From positions 1 to 34,429 of the forward strand of contig DAHXKX010000133.1 of NCBI GenBank assembly GCA_027366165.1: a stretch of 34,429 bases of DNA, read 5' to 3'. Shown one piece after another: positions 15,384 through 24,279 of the stretch. The notes below the pieces were generated by a model, which saw only the letters and a program-made list of their open reading frames with translations, was not told where the DNA came from and searched no databases. Each line of letters starts with the position of its first letter. Position 1 is the stretch's first letter. The stretch is from Actinomycetota bacterium (GTDB taxonomy: Bacteria > Actinomycetota > Acidimicrobiia > Acidimicrobiales > Acidimicrobiaceae). A program made the position numbers and the translations under genes.

Positions 15384-16373
15384 TTACTCCTTTGAATGGC
15401 TAATGTTCAGAACTGCAGACCTCGATCCGCCTTCAATCTTGAGGAGCTCCCTTGCAAGCGAGTAGGGATCGACTTCACCTTTGATAAGTTGGGTAATTTT
15501 TGGTGAAAACAAAGGATCAGACATCATTTGATCCACCTTGCGATTTGCCTCGGCACGTACAATACGAGTCAGTTCCTCTAAAATGCGCGATTCTCTCCTC
15601 TTCTTGCCCATCCCACTACGCTCCAGATATTCGCGATGAGACTCGATCGCCTCGAAAACCTCTCCTATTCCTTTGCCCTCGGTCGCAACTGTTTCGATGA
15701 TTGGAGGCGTCCAGCCCTCGAAGGTGGACATCTCCAGCATGACTTCGATATCTCGTCTAGTCTCCCTGGCACCGGCTCGATCCGCTTTGTTAATTATGAA
15801 CAGGTCAGCGACCTCCATTAGCCCTGCCTTATTCACCTGTACCGCGTCTCCCCAACCAGGCGTCAGGACGACTGTAACCGTATCGGCAGCCCCTATCACT
15901 TCCACCTCGACCTGGCCCACGCCAACAGTCTCAATAAAAACGTAAGGGAAGTTGACCGCGCTCAACACCCGAACCGCATCAGGCACCGCCAGGGCCAGTC
16001 CGCCCAAGTGGCCCCGGGTGGCCATGGAACGGATGAATACCCCACCGTCGGTCGCGTGGTCCTGCATTCTGACCCTGTCACCAAGAATTGCTCCACCGGA
16101 GAACGGCGAAGTGGGGTCGACGGCAATGATTGCAACTTCTCTTGAACGGCTTCGGACCTGAGAAATCAATCCGTCGGTGAGAGTTGACTTTCCCGCTCCG
16201 GGAGCACCGGTAATGCCGACAACATAGGTGTCGCCGCCTTGACCCCAGGTGAGCTTTGCTAATTCACGCGCCTGTGGTCCACCTCTTTCAACTATGGAGA
16301 GAAGCTTCGCCAACGCAACTCGATTCGACTGCTTGGCCTGGACCAACAGCTGTTCCGGATCATATGCTACCAA
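15384..16373 (-). CDS. meaB: MeaB/ArgK-type G-protein chaperone of B12-dependent acyl-CoA mutases
   Basis: MeaB is a SIMIBI-class GTPase that gates delivery of adenosylcobalamin to methylmalonyl-CoA-type mutases and protects them from inactivation. The 329-residue protein has the P-loop GITGAPGAGKSTL at about 52-64, VDPTSPFSGGAILGDRVRM at about 85-103 (switch I and metal binding), the switch motif ETVGVGQVEVEV, the guanine motif NKAD, and a C-terminal helical dimerisation region. It is encoded about 80 bases after murA on the same strand and immediately before an enoyl-CoA hydratase. A mutase large subunit is encoded about 5 kb away, its natural client. The B12-binding small subunit is not in this window. 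Confidence 0.93.
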   Translation of the reverse strand: MVAYDPEQLLVQAKQSNRVALAKLLSIVERGGPQARELAKLTWGQGGDTYVVGITGAPGAGKSTLTDGLISQVRSRSREVAIIAVDPTSPFSGGAILGDRVRMQDHATDGGVFIRSMATRGHLGGLALAVPDAVRVLSAVNFPYVFIETVGVGQVEVEVIGAADTVTVVLTPGWGDAVQVNKAGLMEVADLFIINKADRAGARETRRDIEVMLEMSTFEGWTPPIIETVATEGKGIGEVFEAIESHREYLERSGMGKKRRESRILEELTRIVRAEANRKVDQMMSDPLFSPKITQLIKGEVDPYSLARELLKIEGGSRSAVLNISHSKE

Positions 16374-16452
16374 CGCTCACCGACTCCTGAAAATATTGAA
16401 ACCTGCCATCTCGACACTTGAAAGCCTAAATTGGATTTCAATAAAACGCCAC

Positions 16453-17715
16453 TCAGAGACGCTCGATATCTGCCCCCACCGCCCTCAAGCGACCTGGAAA
16501 GTCTTCGTAACCACGTTCGATGTGTGAAGCCCCCGTGAGAATCGTCTCGCCATCGGCGGCTAAACCGGCTAGTGCCAACGCTGCGGCAGCCCTAATATCG
16601 GTCCCTTTTACCTGGGCTCCCGACAAACGTGCAACTCCTCGGATCACCGCGTGATGACCCTCTGTCCTGATGTCGGCCCCCATTCTTCGAAGTTCATCGA
16701 CATACTTGAATCTTCCTGAAAAAAGGTTCTCCGTCACAATTGACACTCCGTCTGCAACGCTCAACATCGACACAACGAACGGCTTGTAATCTGTCGCCAC
16801 GCCCGGATATGGCAACGTTGCTACATCGGTTGCGGTGAGCCTTTCACCGCAAATGACGTTTAGCCCCTCAGAAGTGTGAGTTATCGTGAGCCCGATAGCG
16901 ACAAACTTCTCAAGGACCATATCCATATATGCGCTAGGAGCGCCGATCAAGGTCACGTTTCCGCCTGCAAGTCCAACCGCAGCCGCCATTGTCGCAGCTT
17001 CGACACGGTCGGCTATGGCTCTGTGATTGGCGGGCCTCAGTCCTTCTACCCCATCAACCTCTATATGTGAAGTTCCAGCACCGTGTATCTTGGCGCCCAT
17101 TTCATTGAGCATTTGCGCAAGATCTATGATTTCAGGCTCTTTTGCAGCGTTCTCGATGACAGTCGTTCCTTTTGCAAGCACTGCTGCCATCAACACGTTG
17201 TCAGTAGCTGTGTGCGATGGATATTCGAGGACCACCCTGGCGCCCACAAGTCCTGGTGTACTGGCCGAAATATAACCGTGGGAAGCCTCAAACTTGGCGC
17301 CAAGTGCCTCCAGCGCATTTAGGTGAAAGTCAATTGGACGATGCCCAAAATCATCGCCACCAGGCATCGACACCTCGGTTCTATGGTACCGGGCGACGAG
17401 AGGTCCCAAAACAACAATGGAAGCCCTGATCTTCTCGACAAGTTCATAAGGAGCCCGCGGCAAAACCTCATCCTCAGGAGGAACATCAATCGTCATTCGG
17501 CCGTCAGCAATATCTGAAACAGTCACGCCCATTGAACGCAGGAGATCGGACATGATAGTCACATCGGCAATTTTTGGAACATTCTCGATTACATGCGTGC
17601 CAGATGCCAACAGGGTGGCCGCCATGAGCTTCAGGACCGAATTCTTCGCCCCTTTGATCTCAATATCTCCCTTGAGGGGCCGACCTGGTCGAATTATCAA
17701 TGCGTCCTTATGCAA
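16453..17715 (-). CDS. murA: UDP-N-acetylglucosamine 1-carboxyvinyltransferase MurA, Asp variant
   Basis: MurA transfers enolpyruvate from PEP to UDP-GlcNAc, the first committed step of peptidoglycan synthesis. The protein has 420 residues and the two inside-out alpha/beta domains of the EPT family. KGAKNSVLKL at 21-30 carries the conserved Lys-Asn pair; VATDYKPF near 305 holds the general-base Asp; DIRAAAALALAGL near 375 holds the PEP-binding Arg. The catalytic loop reads MPGGDDFGHRPID: the usual Cys (115 in E. coli) is Asp121, coded by GAT at 17353-17355. This Cys-to-Asp form occurs in mycobacteria and chlamydiae and is insensitive to fosfomycin, which alkylates the Cys. In actinobacteria murA often lies downstream of the atp operon; here about 13 kb separates them. 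Confidence 0.95.
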   Translation of the reverse strand: MHKDALIIRPGRPLKGDIEIKGAKNSVLKLMAATLLASGTHVIENVPKIADVTIMSDLLRSMGVTVSDIADGRMTIDVPPEDEVLPRAPYELVEKIRASIVVLGPLVARYHRTEVSMPGGDDFGHRPIDFHLNALEALGAKFEASHGYISASTPGLVGARVVLEYPSHTATDNVLMAAVLAKGTTVIENAAKEPEIIDLAQMLNEMGAKIHGAGTSHIEVDGVEGLRPANHRAIADRVEAATMAAAVGLAGGNVTLIGAPSAYMDMVLEKFVAIGLTITHTSEGLNVICGERLTATDVATLPYPGVATDYKPFVVSMLSVADGVSIVTENLFSGRFKYVDELRRMGADIRTEGHHAVIRGVARLSGAQVKGTDIRAAAALALAGLAADGETILTGASHIERGYEDFPGRLRAVGADIERL

Positions 17716-17811
17716 CTCAACCTCCCCGTCAAGCTAACATTCCTTAAGTCTCAACGAATATAGATCAAATCTAACCACTCAGACCGGTAGAGTCCTGTAC
17801 GAGAGAAAAAG

Positions 17812-19335
17812 ATGCGCAAAAGACACATAATAACCACTTTTAGCGCTTCAGATTTGCCGACCTTCGACACCGAGCTTTCGGGAATAGTGAAAGAACATCG
17901 GAGTGGCTTTTCAAAATCATTCAAAGCTGACAAATCTCTCTTCGACAATTACCAACGCCAGCTCATCCAATCTTCGGACTCAGAGTGGCGAGAGGAGATC
18001 GAGTTCAGCCTGCACGTTCCAGTGATCAGCTGGCTCTTGGCCCTGGGGGTCAAGCACCAGCTGGGTAGACTCGACAAGAGGAACCTGTTCCCATTCTGGC
18101 ATCCTCCGACCCAAATTGACGCAGAGACCATACGTACCATATGGACGCTCATCGGAATTTCCTTTCTGAACAGCTATTACGCCACTCTTTTAGGTCAGCT
18201 GTTAACATTTATCGCCCGCGAATTCCACAGCTCCACCGCGTCGCAGGGACTCGTACTTGGGGCTTCCAGGTTTGACATTGTTCCCGCTCTGATACTGCTC
18301 AGTCTTGCCGACCGCATCGGAAGAACCAAAGTAATTCTCTTTTCCACAGCGATGGGGGCCATATTCTCAACACTTGGCGCGTTTGCGCCGAATCTCTACT
18401 TTCTTGCCGGGGATCAGGTAATTACAAAAGCCTTTGCAACCGCCGCAATCCTGCTGATTGCAATAGTGTCATCGGAAAAGGTTCCATCGATGGCCCGGGC
18501 CTGGTCCCTTGCCGCACTGGTCATCGGATCAGCACTGGGAGCAGGCGCGGCCGCCGTCATGCTGCCACTTGCCGGCATATCAGCGGGTTCTTGGAGAATT
18601 CTCTTCGCAGTTTCCATACTCGCCATCTTTGCGATCAGGCCCTTTTCAAAGTACCTGAGGGAATCCCGCAGATTCGAAATTCTCGCAAGCAAAGCCGATC
18701 GCAAAGTGGAGACGGGTAGCGCGAAGAAGAACCGGAACGCGCTGATCCTGTTGTCTCTCGCTACGCTTTTGCTCAACATCTTTTACATTCCGGCATCACA
18801 GTTCAGAAATGAATTTCTCAGTCACGACCGGGGCTTCTCCGCTACCAGTATCAGTATCTTTACCCTGGTCACCGCGACCCCCGGGGCTATTGGGCTGGCC
18901 GTGAGCGGAAGGCTGTCCGAAACAAGGGGCCGCAGAATCGTGACTGCGGCTGCCCTGGTAATTGGAACAGGCGGTCTCATGCTGGCATTCCTTTCACATG
19001 GGACAGCCATCTGGATATGGGCATTGCTCGGCTCACTTGTGGCACCTGCGACAATACCTTCATTGGGCGTCTATTTGACAGAACTATTCCCGACAAAATT
19101 CCGCGGCACTGCGAACGGAATCATTGGCATTTGGGCCAGATTGGGGTCGATTCTAGGGGTGGTGGCAGTTGGTTACCTTGGCTCTACGGTTTATAATCAG
19201 GTTGGCACCCCACTGGCCCTTATGGGTATCGGCCCCCTTCTCCTTGCGCTACTTGTGATCGTGAAGTTCCCGGAGACCAAAGGGCTTAAGCTTGAGACCC
19301 TAAACCCCGAAGACTCCGCCTATCACGAAGACTGA
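17812..19335 (+). CDS. MFS transporter with a long cytosolic N-terminal extension
   Basis: The 507-residue protein is a major facilitator with about 12 membrane segments starting near residue 117. Motif A appears as LSLADRIGRTKVIL after helix 2 and SGRLSETRGRRIV in the second half. LTELFPTKFRGTANGIIG and the tail FPETKGLKLE resemble the sugar-porter/metabolite:H+ symporter subfamilies. Before the first helix there are about 115 mostly polar residues (FSASDLPTFDTELSGIV, HRSGFSKSFKADKSLF) with no recognised domain, much longer than usual. ATG follows GAGAGAAAAAG, an adequate ribosome-binding site. It is divergent from murA and its last 13 bases overlap the convergent S9 peptidase gene. The substrate is unknown. 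Confidence 0.83.
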   Translation: MRKRHIITTFSASDLPTFDTELSGIVKEHRSGFSKSFKADKSLFDNYQRQLIQSSDSEWREEIEFSLHVPVISWLLALGVKHQLGRLDKRNLFPFWHPPTQIDAETIRTIWTLIGISFLNSYYATLLGQLLTFIAREFHSSTASQGLVLGASRFDIVPALILLSLADRIGRTKVILFSTAMGAIFSTLGAFAPNLYFLAGDQVITKAFATAAILLIAIVSSEKVPSMARAWSLAALVIGSALGAGAAAVMLPLAGISAGSWRILFAVSILAIFAIRPFSKYLRESRRFEILASKADRKVETGSAKKNRNALILLSLATLLLNIFYIPASQFRNEFLSHDRGFSATSISIFTLVTATPGAIGLAVSGRLSETRGRRIVTAAALVIGTGGLMLAFLSHGTAIWIWALLGSLVAPATIPSLGVYLTELFPTKFRGTANGIIGIWARLGSILGVVAVGYLGSTVYNQVGTPLALMGIGPLLLALLVIVKFPETKGLKLETLNPEDSAYHED

Positions 19336-21275
19336 AGCCTTAGCCGGGTTGAGATCCCGGTGAGGAATCTTTCATAGGCAAGAAATTCGGCCTCTATAGT
19401 CTCTGACGCAGAAAAGCCATGGCCTTCACCTTCAAACAGGAGGAACTCTACAGATTTGCCGAGACTATGCGCATTCTCGACGAATCTCACCACCTGACGG
19501 TGATTCACCACTGGATCCGAATCACCGTGCATAATCAGAAGCGGAACGTCATCAAGTTCACTTGCGACAACCGACCGGTGCCTAAATAGATTGATTTCAT
19601 CCGGCAACCTGCCTATAAGGCGATCAAAATAACGAGACTCGAACCGATGGGTCGACGCTGCCGATTCGGCGAGGTGAATCAGTGGATACGCCGCGATTCC
19701 GCCGCAGAACAGTCCCCTCGTCATGGAGATACTTCGCAGAGCCGAATAACCTCCGGATGACCCTCCATTTACGACAATGGCTCCTGGTTCCACAAGTCGC
19801 TGGTTCGCGAGATCGGCCAGCACCGATAGAAGATCGACAATCTCCGCGACTCCGAAACCTGTGTCCAAACTTTCACGAAAAGACTTGCCCCAGCCTGTCG
19901 AACCGCGATAATCAAAGCTCAATACCTGAAAACCGGCCTGCATAAAAGCAATATTTCGAACCGAATATGTCACCAGGGCCTGATCCGTTGGACCCCCGTG
20001 GAACGTGACGATGGTCGGAAGCACTCCGTCCTCACCCTCCCGCCGATAAAGTCGGTAAGGCACATCGAGCGGTTCGACAACTGCCAGCTCTTGCCTGAAG
20101 TGCGCCTTGACGAAGCTGTGTAGCGAAGATGAATAGGATGCAGTTCCGATGATCGGCTCTACGGATAACGCGGAGTGAAAAGGTTCCGAATATGCGCACT
20201 CGATTTCTGTTCGTCTGCATGACGCCAACTCATAGCTGACGATGGCATTTGGTGTCTTGGCGCCGGAACGAAGCGCGATCAGAGAACCGTTGGAGGTTTT
20301 CACCCCGAAGTGGTGCGCCTTTGCCAATTCGGTCACTTCCAAAGTCGCCATATCCATAGCAACGAGCCGCCCATGGCCTGCTTCATTGCGGGAGAAGTAA
20401 ATGCTGCTTCCATCACGGGAAAAGTCAAAGGTGCGATTGCCATTCCCCCAAGGTGCTCCCCCATGTTCAAACTCCTCATCTACCGCCAAAACCGCACTCC
20501 ATTTGGAAAGATCGGCCAACCAAAGCCTCAGATACCCATGAACTTCAGCCAGGAATCCAATTTTCTTTCCGTCTGGAGAGAAACGCGGCTGTGACACGAA
20601 ATAGTCCCCTCCCGCGCACACGTTAATTATTGGCGAATTGTTTCGGGATTTCAGATCCACGAACACGATCTGGCTGCGCTGCCAAGGCATGTCTGGGAGT
20701 GCCCATTCGTGCCAAATCAATGCGTCGCCACTTGGGCTGAGGTCGACGTCAAAGACAAAATCTGGACGATCACTGACGAAGCGGCCGACCTCCGCTGGCA
20801 GACCGCCGAAGCTCCCAATCTGCCGCGGCAGTTCTGAAACCACGAATGGACTGCCAATTCCAGAAGTATCGAATAATGCCACGCGGTCCCCAAAAACGAC
20901 GCCAGCCATTCTACCGGCATCCGAACTCAGAGAAATCTGCGACACTCCAGGCCCGCCATACACTTCATCAATCTCGCCAGAAGCCAAGTCAATCTTGGCA
21001 ATCCCACCGAAGTTTGTCACAAAGTAAAGGACTGTCCCATCTCCGGACAGCTGGGTTACCCCGCCACCGAAGGTATGCGCACCCTTGACAGGAACCTCGA
21101 AGCTCACTTTCTCAAGCTTCCCATCCAACTCCGCCAGCACCACATATGACTTGCCTGCCGACTTCCTTATGTAGGTTGCAAACCGGCCGTCAAGGGAAAC
21201 CTGCGGATCGGCAATCAAATTCTGGTGTGCGAAGTCGTAAGCTGATAGCTTTCTGGTGTAACTCACAAGGTTCAA
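19323..21275 (-). CDS. S9 family prolyl oligopeptidase-like serine peptidase
   Basis: The 650-residue protein has an N-terminal beta-propeller-like region (about residues 20-390) rich in repeated segments such as SLDGRFATYIRK, LSGDGTVLYFV, DLSPSGDALIWHEW and FSPDGKKIGFLAE. A C-terminal alpha/beta-hydrolase domain follows. The catalytic triad is visible: Ser in GGSSGGYSAL near 507, Asp in HGDSDPVVNH near 587, and His in GEGHGF near 619. TFHGGPTDQA and DYRGSTGWGKSFR are typical of acylaminoacyl-peptidase/dipeptidyl-peptidase S9 members. No signal peptide is seen, so it is probably cytosolic and trims short peptides. The start is a TTG at 21275 without a clear ribosome-binding site; GTG four codons on is possible. 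It follows the mutase gene by 29 bases and may be co-transcribed. Confidence 0.9.
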   Translation of the reverse strand: MNLVSYTRKLSAYDFAHQNLIADPQVSLDGRFATYIRKSAGKSYVVLAELDGKLEKVSFEVPVKGAHTFGGGVTQLSGDGTVLYFVTNFGGIAKIDLASGEIDEVYGGPGVSQISLSSDAGRMAGVVFGDRVALFDTSGIGSPFVVSELPRQIGSFGGLPAEVGRFVSDRPDFVFDVDLSPSGDALIWHEWALPDMPWQRSQIVFVDLKSRNNSPIINVCAGGDYFVSQPRFSPDGKKIGFLAEVHGYLRLWLADLSKWSAVLAVDEEFEHGGAPWGNGNRTFDFSRDGSSIYFSRNEAGHGRLVAMDMATLEVTELAKAHHFGVKTSNGSLIALRSGAKTPNAIVSYELASCRRTEIECAYSEPFHSALSVEPIIGTASYSSSLHSFVKAHFRQELAVVEPLDVPYRLYRREGEDGVLPTIVTFHGGPTDQALVTYSVRNIAFMQAGFQVLSFDYRGSTGWGKSFRESLDTGFGVAEIVDLLSVLADLANQRLVEPGAIVVNGGSSGGYSALRSISMTRGLFCGGIAAYPLIHLAESAASTHRFESRYFDRLIGRLPDEINLFRHRSVVASELDDVPLLIMHGDSDPVVNHRQVVRFVENAHSLGKSVEFLLFEGEGHGFSASETIEAEFLAYERFLTGISTRLRLQSS

Positions 21276-21304
21276 GTTAGTTCATTGACTGAGCCGAGCT
21301 GACC

Positions 21305-22966
21305 TCAGAAAGCCGAAGATTCGCGCCAGGTTCCGAACACCTCTTCGAGCGCGTCCATCATCTCGCCGACCGTAGCCCGAACCCGGACGGCATCGATCAG
21401 AAATGGCATCGTGTTTTGTGAAGGATCGACTGCCGCCCTCTGAAGATCCCTGAGTGCGCGAACCAGAGTTGCCGAATCTCTTTGCGACTTGACCTTGTTC
21501 AAGCGCCTCTTCTGTTCCGCCTCGACCTCTTCTCCAATCACGAGAGTCGGTATTTGATCCTCGTCGCCTCCACCTGTAAACGCATTGACACCTACAACAA
21601 TGCGTTTTCCCGAAGAGATCTTCTTCTCCAGCTGATAAGAGGCGTTGGCAATCTCACTGACAAAATACCCGTTCTCGATTGCGGCGTAGACACCCTCAAT
21701 CATCGAACCAGCTCCAAGGTCATCAAGGTGGGAAAAGACTGCCTCAGCTTGCGCCTCTATTTCATCGGTAAGTGCTTCGACGTAGTACGAACCACCAAGA
21801 GGGTCTGCCACACTCGCCACTCCGGTTTCGTGAGCAATTACCTGTTGAGTCCGCAACGCAATTCGTGCGGCCTTTTCAGTGGGAAGGGAGAGCACCTCAT
21901 CCATCGAGTTCGTGTGAAGGGACTGGGTCCCACCCATGACACCGGCCAATGCCTCAAGGGCAGTCCTAACGATGTTTACTTCGGGCTGCTGTGCGGTAAG
22001 GGAAACTCCTGAAGTCTGTGTGTGAAATCTCAGCTGCATCGACCTCGAACTCTTGGCACCATAGCGGCCTTTCATCCAACGAGCCCAAATACGTCGAGCA
22101 GCACGAAACTTTGCGATCTCTTCAAAGAAATCAATGTGGGAATTGAAGAAGAAGGAGATATTCGGAGCAAAGGAATCAACTTCAAGGCCAGCTTTAATCC
22201 CTGCCTCGACATAGCCAAAGCCGTTAGCAAGGGTAAATGCCAGTTCCTGTGCAGCAGTAGATCCAGCTTCACGAATGTGGTAGCCGGATACGGAAATGGG
22301 ATGCCACTTCGGCATCTCATTGGTGCAAAATTGAAAAGTATCGACGACCAACCTCACAGATTGACGCGGAGGAAATCTGTACTCCTTCTGAGCCTGATAC
22401 TCCTTCAGTATGTCATTCTGCAAGGTTCCACCGAGCAAAGCCCGGCTGATCCCGCGCTCTTCGGCAGCCTGGATGAACATAGCCAGCATGATCGGTGCAG
22501 GGGAATTGATGGTCATGGAAGTTGTAACCTTTGACACGTCAATCTTGTCGAAAAGGTCCTGCATGTCCTCGACCGTGTCAATTGCAACTCCGCACTTTCC
22601 GACTTCGCCTTCGGATTTGGGATCATCGGAATCCCTTCCCATCAATGTAGGCAGATCGAATGCGGTCGATAAACCGCTCCCTCCGGCTTGAAGAATCTCA
22701 TGAAAGCGGTGATTGGTGTCGACTGCGGTGCCAAAACCGGCAAACATGCGCATAGTCCACAACTTCGAACGGTACATGGAGGCGTACGGACCACGGGTAA
22801 ACGGATACACTCCGGGCATTTCCACAGCCTCGTCATCAGAGTACCCGGCAGGGTTGACTGGCCCTTTCAGACCGTAAACGGGTGCAATTGGTACGCCGGA
22901 AAGCGTCTCAAACTCGCCATCTCTCAAAGGGGTAGCTCTATAAAGCTCATTCCAAGAACCTGGCAT
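21305..22966 (-). CDS. B12-dependent acyl-CoA mutase large subunit, isobutyryl-CoA-mutase-like
   Basis: The 553-residue protein is the TIM-barrel substrate-binding subunit of the methylmalonyl-CoA mutase family and lacks the C-terminal cobalamin domain, which must come from a separate small subunit. Family motifs include PYASMYRSKLWTMRMFAGFG, AFDLPTLMGRDSDDP, GTLQNDILKEY, ISVSGYHIREAGSTAAQEL, RFHTQTSGVSLTAQQPE and GTQSLHTNSMDE. The substrate-selecting pair is Phe75 (MFAGFG) and Gln193 (QAQKE). In true methylmalonyl-CoA mutase these are Tyr89 and Arg207; in isobutyryl-CoA mutase Phe80 and Gln198. The 118-residue spacing is the same in all three. I therefore infer action on isobutyryl- or n-butyryl-CoA rather than a dicarboxylic CoA. 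MeaB is encoded nearby. No ribosome-binding site is evident before ATG 22966. Confidence 0.9.
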   Translation of the reverse strand: MPGSWNELYRATPLRDGEFETLSGVPIAPVYGLKGPVNPAGYSDDEAVEMPGVYPFTRGPYASMYRSKLWTMRMFAGFGTAVDTNHRFHEILQAGGSGLSTAFDLPTLMGRDSDDPKSEGEVGKCGVAIDTVEDMQDLFDKIDVSKVTTSMTINSPAPIMLAMFIQAAEERGISRALLGGTLQNDILKEYQAQKEYRFPPRQSVRLVVDTFQFCTNEMPKWHPISVSGYHIREAGSTAAQELAFTLANGFGYVEAGIKAGLEVDSFAPNISFFFNSHIDFFEEIAKFRAARRIWARWMKGRYGAKSSRSMQLRFHTQTSGVSLTAQQPEVNIVRTALEALAGVMGGTQSLHTNSMDEVLSLPTEKAARIALRTQQVIAHETGVASVADPLGGSYYVEALTDEIEAQAEAVFSHLDDLGAGSMIEGVYAAIENGYFVSEIANASYQLEKKISSGKRIVVGVNAFTGGGDEDQIPTLVIGEEVEAEQKRRLNKVKSQRDSATLVRALRDLQRAAVDPSQNTMPFLIDAVRVRATVGEMMDALEEVFGTWRESSAF

Positions 22967-23097
22967 ATGGATGATTCTAATCCAAACCCGTAAAAAACAT
23001 ACGGACCCAAACGATTTATTTCAGGTACTCATATGCACCGACATCGCGAACGGTTGGAAGACAAGTGCCTCATGTCGACCGGTAAACTTCGCTATTG

Positions 23098-24195
23098 CTA
23101 CCTTTGGAGAATTGGCTGAAGAAAGCGACCCGACGGGATCAAGTACCCGACCTCCCTTTCCACGGCCCTCTGGTACGCCAACATCGCAATGGCAGCAAAC
23201 TGTACTCCTGTGCCATGGCCGATGTAGCAGGTGACTTCATCGGCTGAAACCCTTCCTGGACGAACGCCGGCGATTACGTCAGCCAGGAACGGGTAGCTCT
23301 CCCACTCGTGTCCTGGCTCCTTCCACCATCCAGGCGCGGTTTCGTTGAGCTTCCTGAATCGAAGATCCCCAACTATCACATGGACGGTATCTCCGGCACT
23401 GCCTACCACCACGGAATCGCATCTGTCCAACACGCCAAGGTCTACTTCCTGCTTCTTGATACAGTTGATATGCATTCCAGATCTGAGCCATTCCGACTTT
23501 ATGGTGGGATACAGCGAGTTGGTTGCAGATACGAGAATTTGAGCTGAATCAGCAGCTTCATCGGCGCTGCCTGCCGCCTCTACATTGCATCCGGTGGCAT
23601 CCGCCATTTTCGCGACAAATTCCTCCAGATGGGCCCTGTTTGGACTAAAGACTTTCGCTACCATGTTTGGCTGCACAACCGCCAATGCTCGGAACTGCGT
23701 TTCAGCCTGATAACCAGTGCCAAGAAACCCAACGTCATTGCTGCCCGGATTCGACAGATATTTTGCCGCCAATGCGCTGGTCACTCCAACTCTAAGCCTC
23801 TGCACTTCGCCATCGGTCAAAATTGCCAGAAGCTCTCCAGTTGAGATCTGGTAGAGCATCAGCAACCCGTTTTCCTTACCAATTCTCACGGACTCTTCCT
23901 GCGACTTCGTCAGCTTTTCTCTTCGGCTGTCGCCAGAATCGCCGGGTGCGCGGAGCAGGTCTGAATCAACCCTAAGACATGCAGCGTCAAGGGAAGGTAT
24001 AACCCCACTCATCGATTTAAAGGAGTTGATCGCATTTAGCGCGGGCGCACTCGACAACACATCGTGGCGGCGGACACTTGCGGCATTGCCATGTCCCAGG
24101 TCCCTGAAGGCAACTTCCAAAGGTTCGAAACAACTATCAATGTCGATTAGCGAAGCAACCTCTTCATTGTTCAGAAGCCTTACGTGTGCAGCCAT
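23098..24195 (-). CDS. Ornithine cyclodeaminase/mu-crystallin family protein
   Basis: The 365-residue protein has the family outline. It has an N-terminal RLLNNEEVASLIDIDSCFEPLEVAF, the catalytic-domain stretch ENGLLMLYQISTGELLAILTDGEVQRLRVGVTSALAAKYL, the Rossmann NAD(P) loop VGFLGTGYQAETQFRAL near 155-170, and DVIAGVRPGR with VTCYIGHGTGVQFAAIAML near the end. The members use NAD(P) for deamination of ornithine, reduction of cyclic or keto imines, or alanine dehydrogenation, so the exact reaction is open. The start ATG follows GGGGGAAGAA. It is the downstream intact gene of a minus-strand catabolic group that includes a broken SDR gene just upstream; about 130 bases separate it from the mutase gene. 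Confidence 0.87.
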   Translation of the reverse strand: MAAHVRLLNNEEVASLIDIDSCFEPLEVAFRDLGHGNAASVRRHDVLSSAPALNAINSFKSMSGVIPSLDAACLRVDSDLLRAPGDSGDSRREKLTKSQEESVRIGKENGLLMLYQISTGELLAILTDGEVQRLRVGVTSALAAKYLSNPGSNDVGFLGTGYQAETQFRALAVVQPNMVAKVFSPNRAHLEEFVAKMADATGCNVEAAGSADEAADSAQILVSATNSLYPTIKSEWLRSGMHINCIKKQEVDLGVLDRCDSVVVGSAGDTVHVIVGDLRFRKLNETAPGWWKEPGHEWESYPFLADVIAGVRPGRVSADEVTCYIGHGTGVQFAAIAMLAYQRAVEREVGYLIPSGRFLQPILQR

Positions 24196-24279
24196 TTCTT
24201 CCCCCTTGGCAATTGATATTCTTCAGAGTGGTCACCATTCGACACGGCGATAATTTGAATAGTAGTCACTTCCGCTTTC

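Noticed and set aside
21482-22534. Two long plus-strand ORFs (176 and 170 residues)
   Set aside because: Both lie wholly antisense to the well-conserved mutase gene and show no family motif.
22967-23097. Possible cobalamin riboswitch before the mutase gene
   Set aside because: The 131-base gap is too short and lacks the B12-box consensus.
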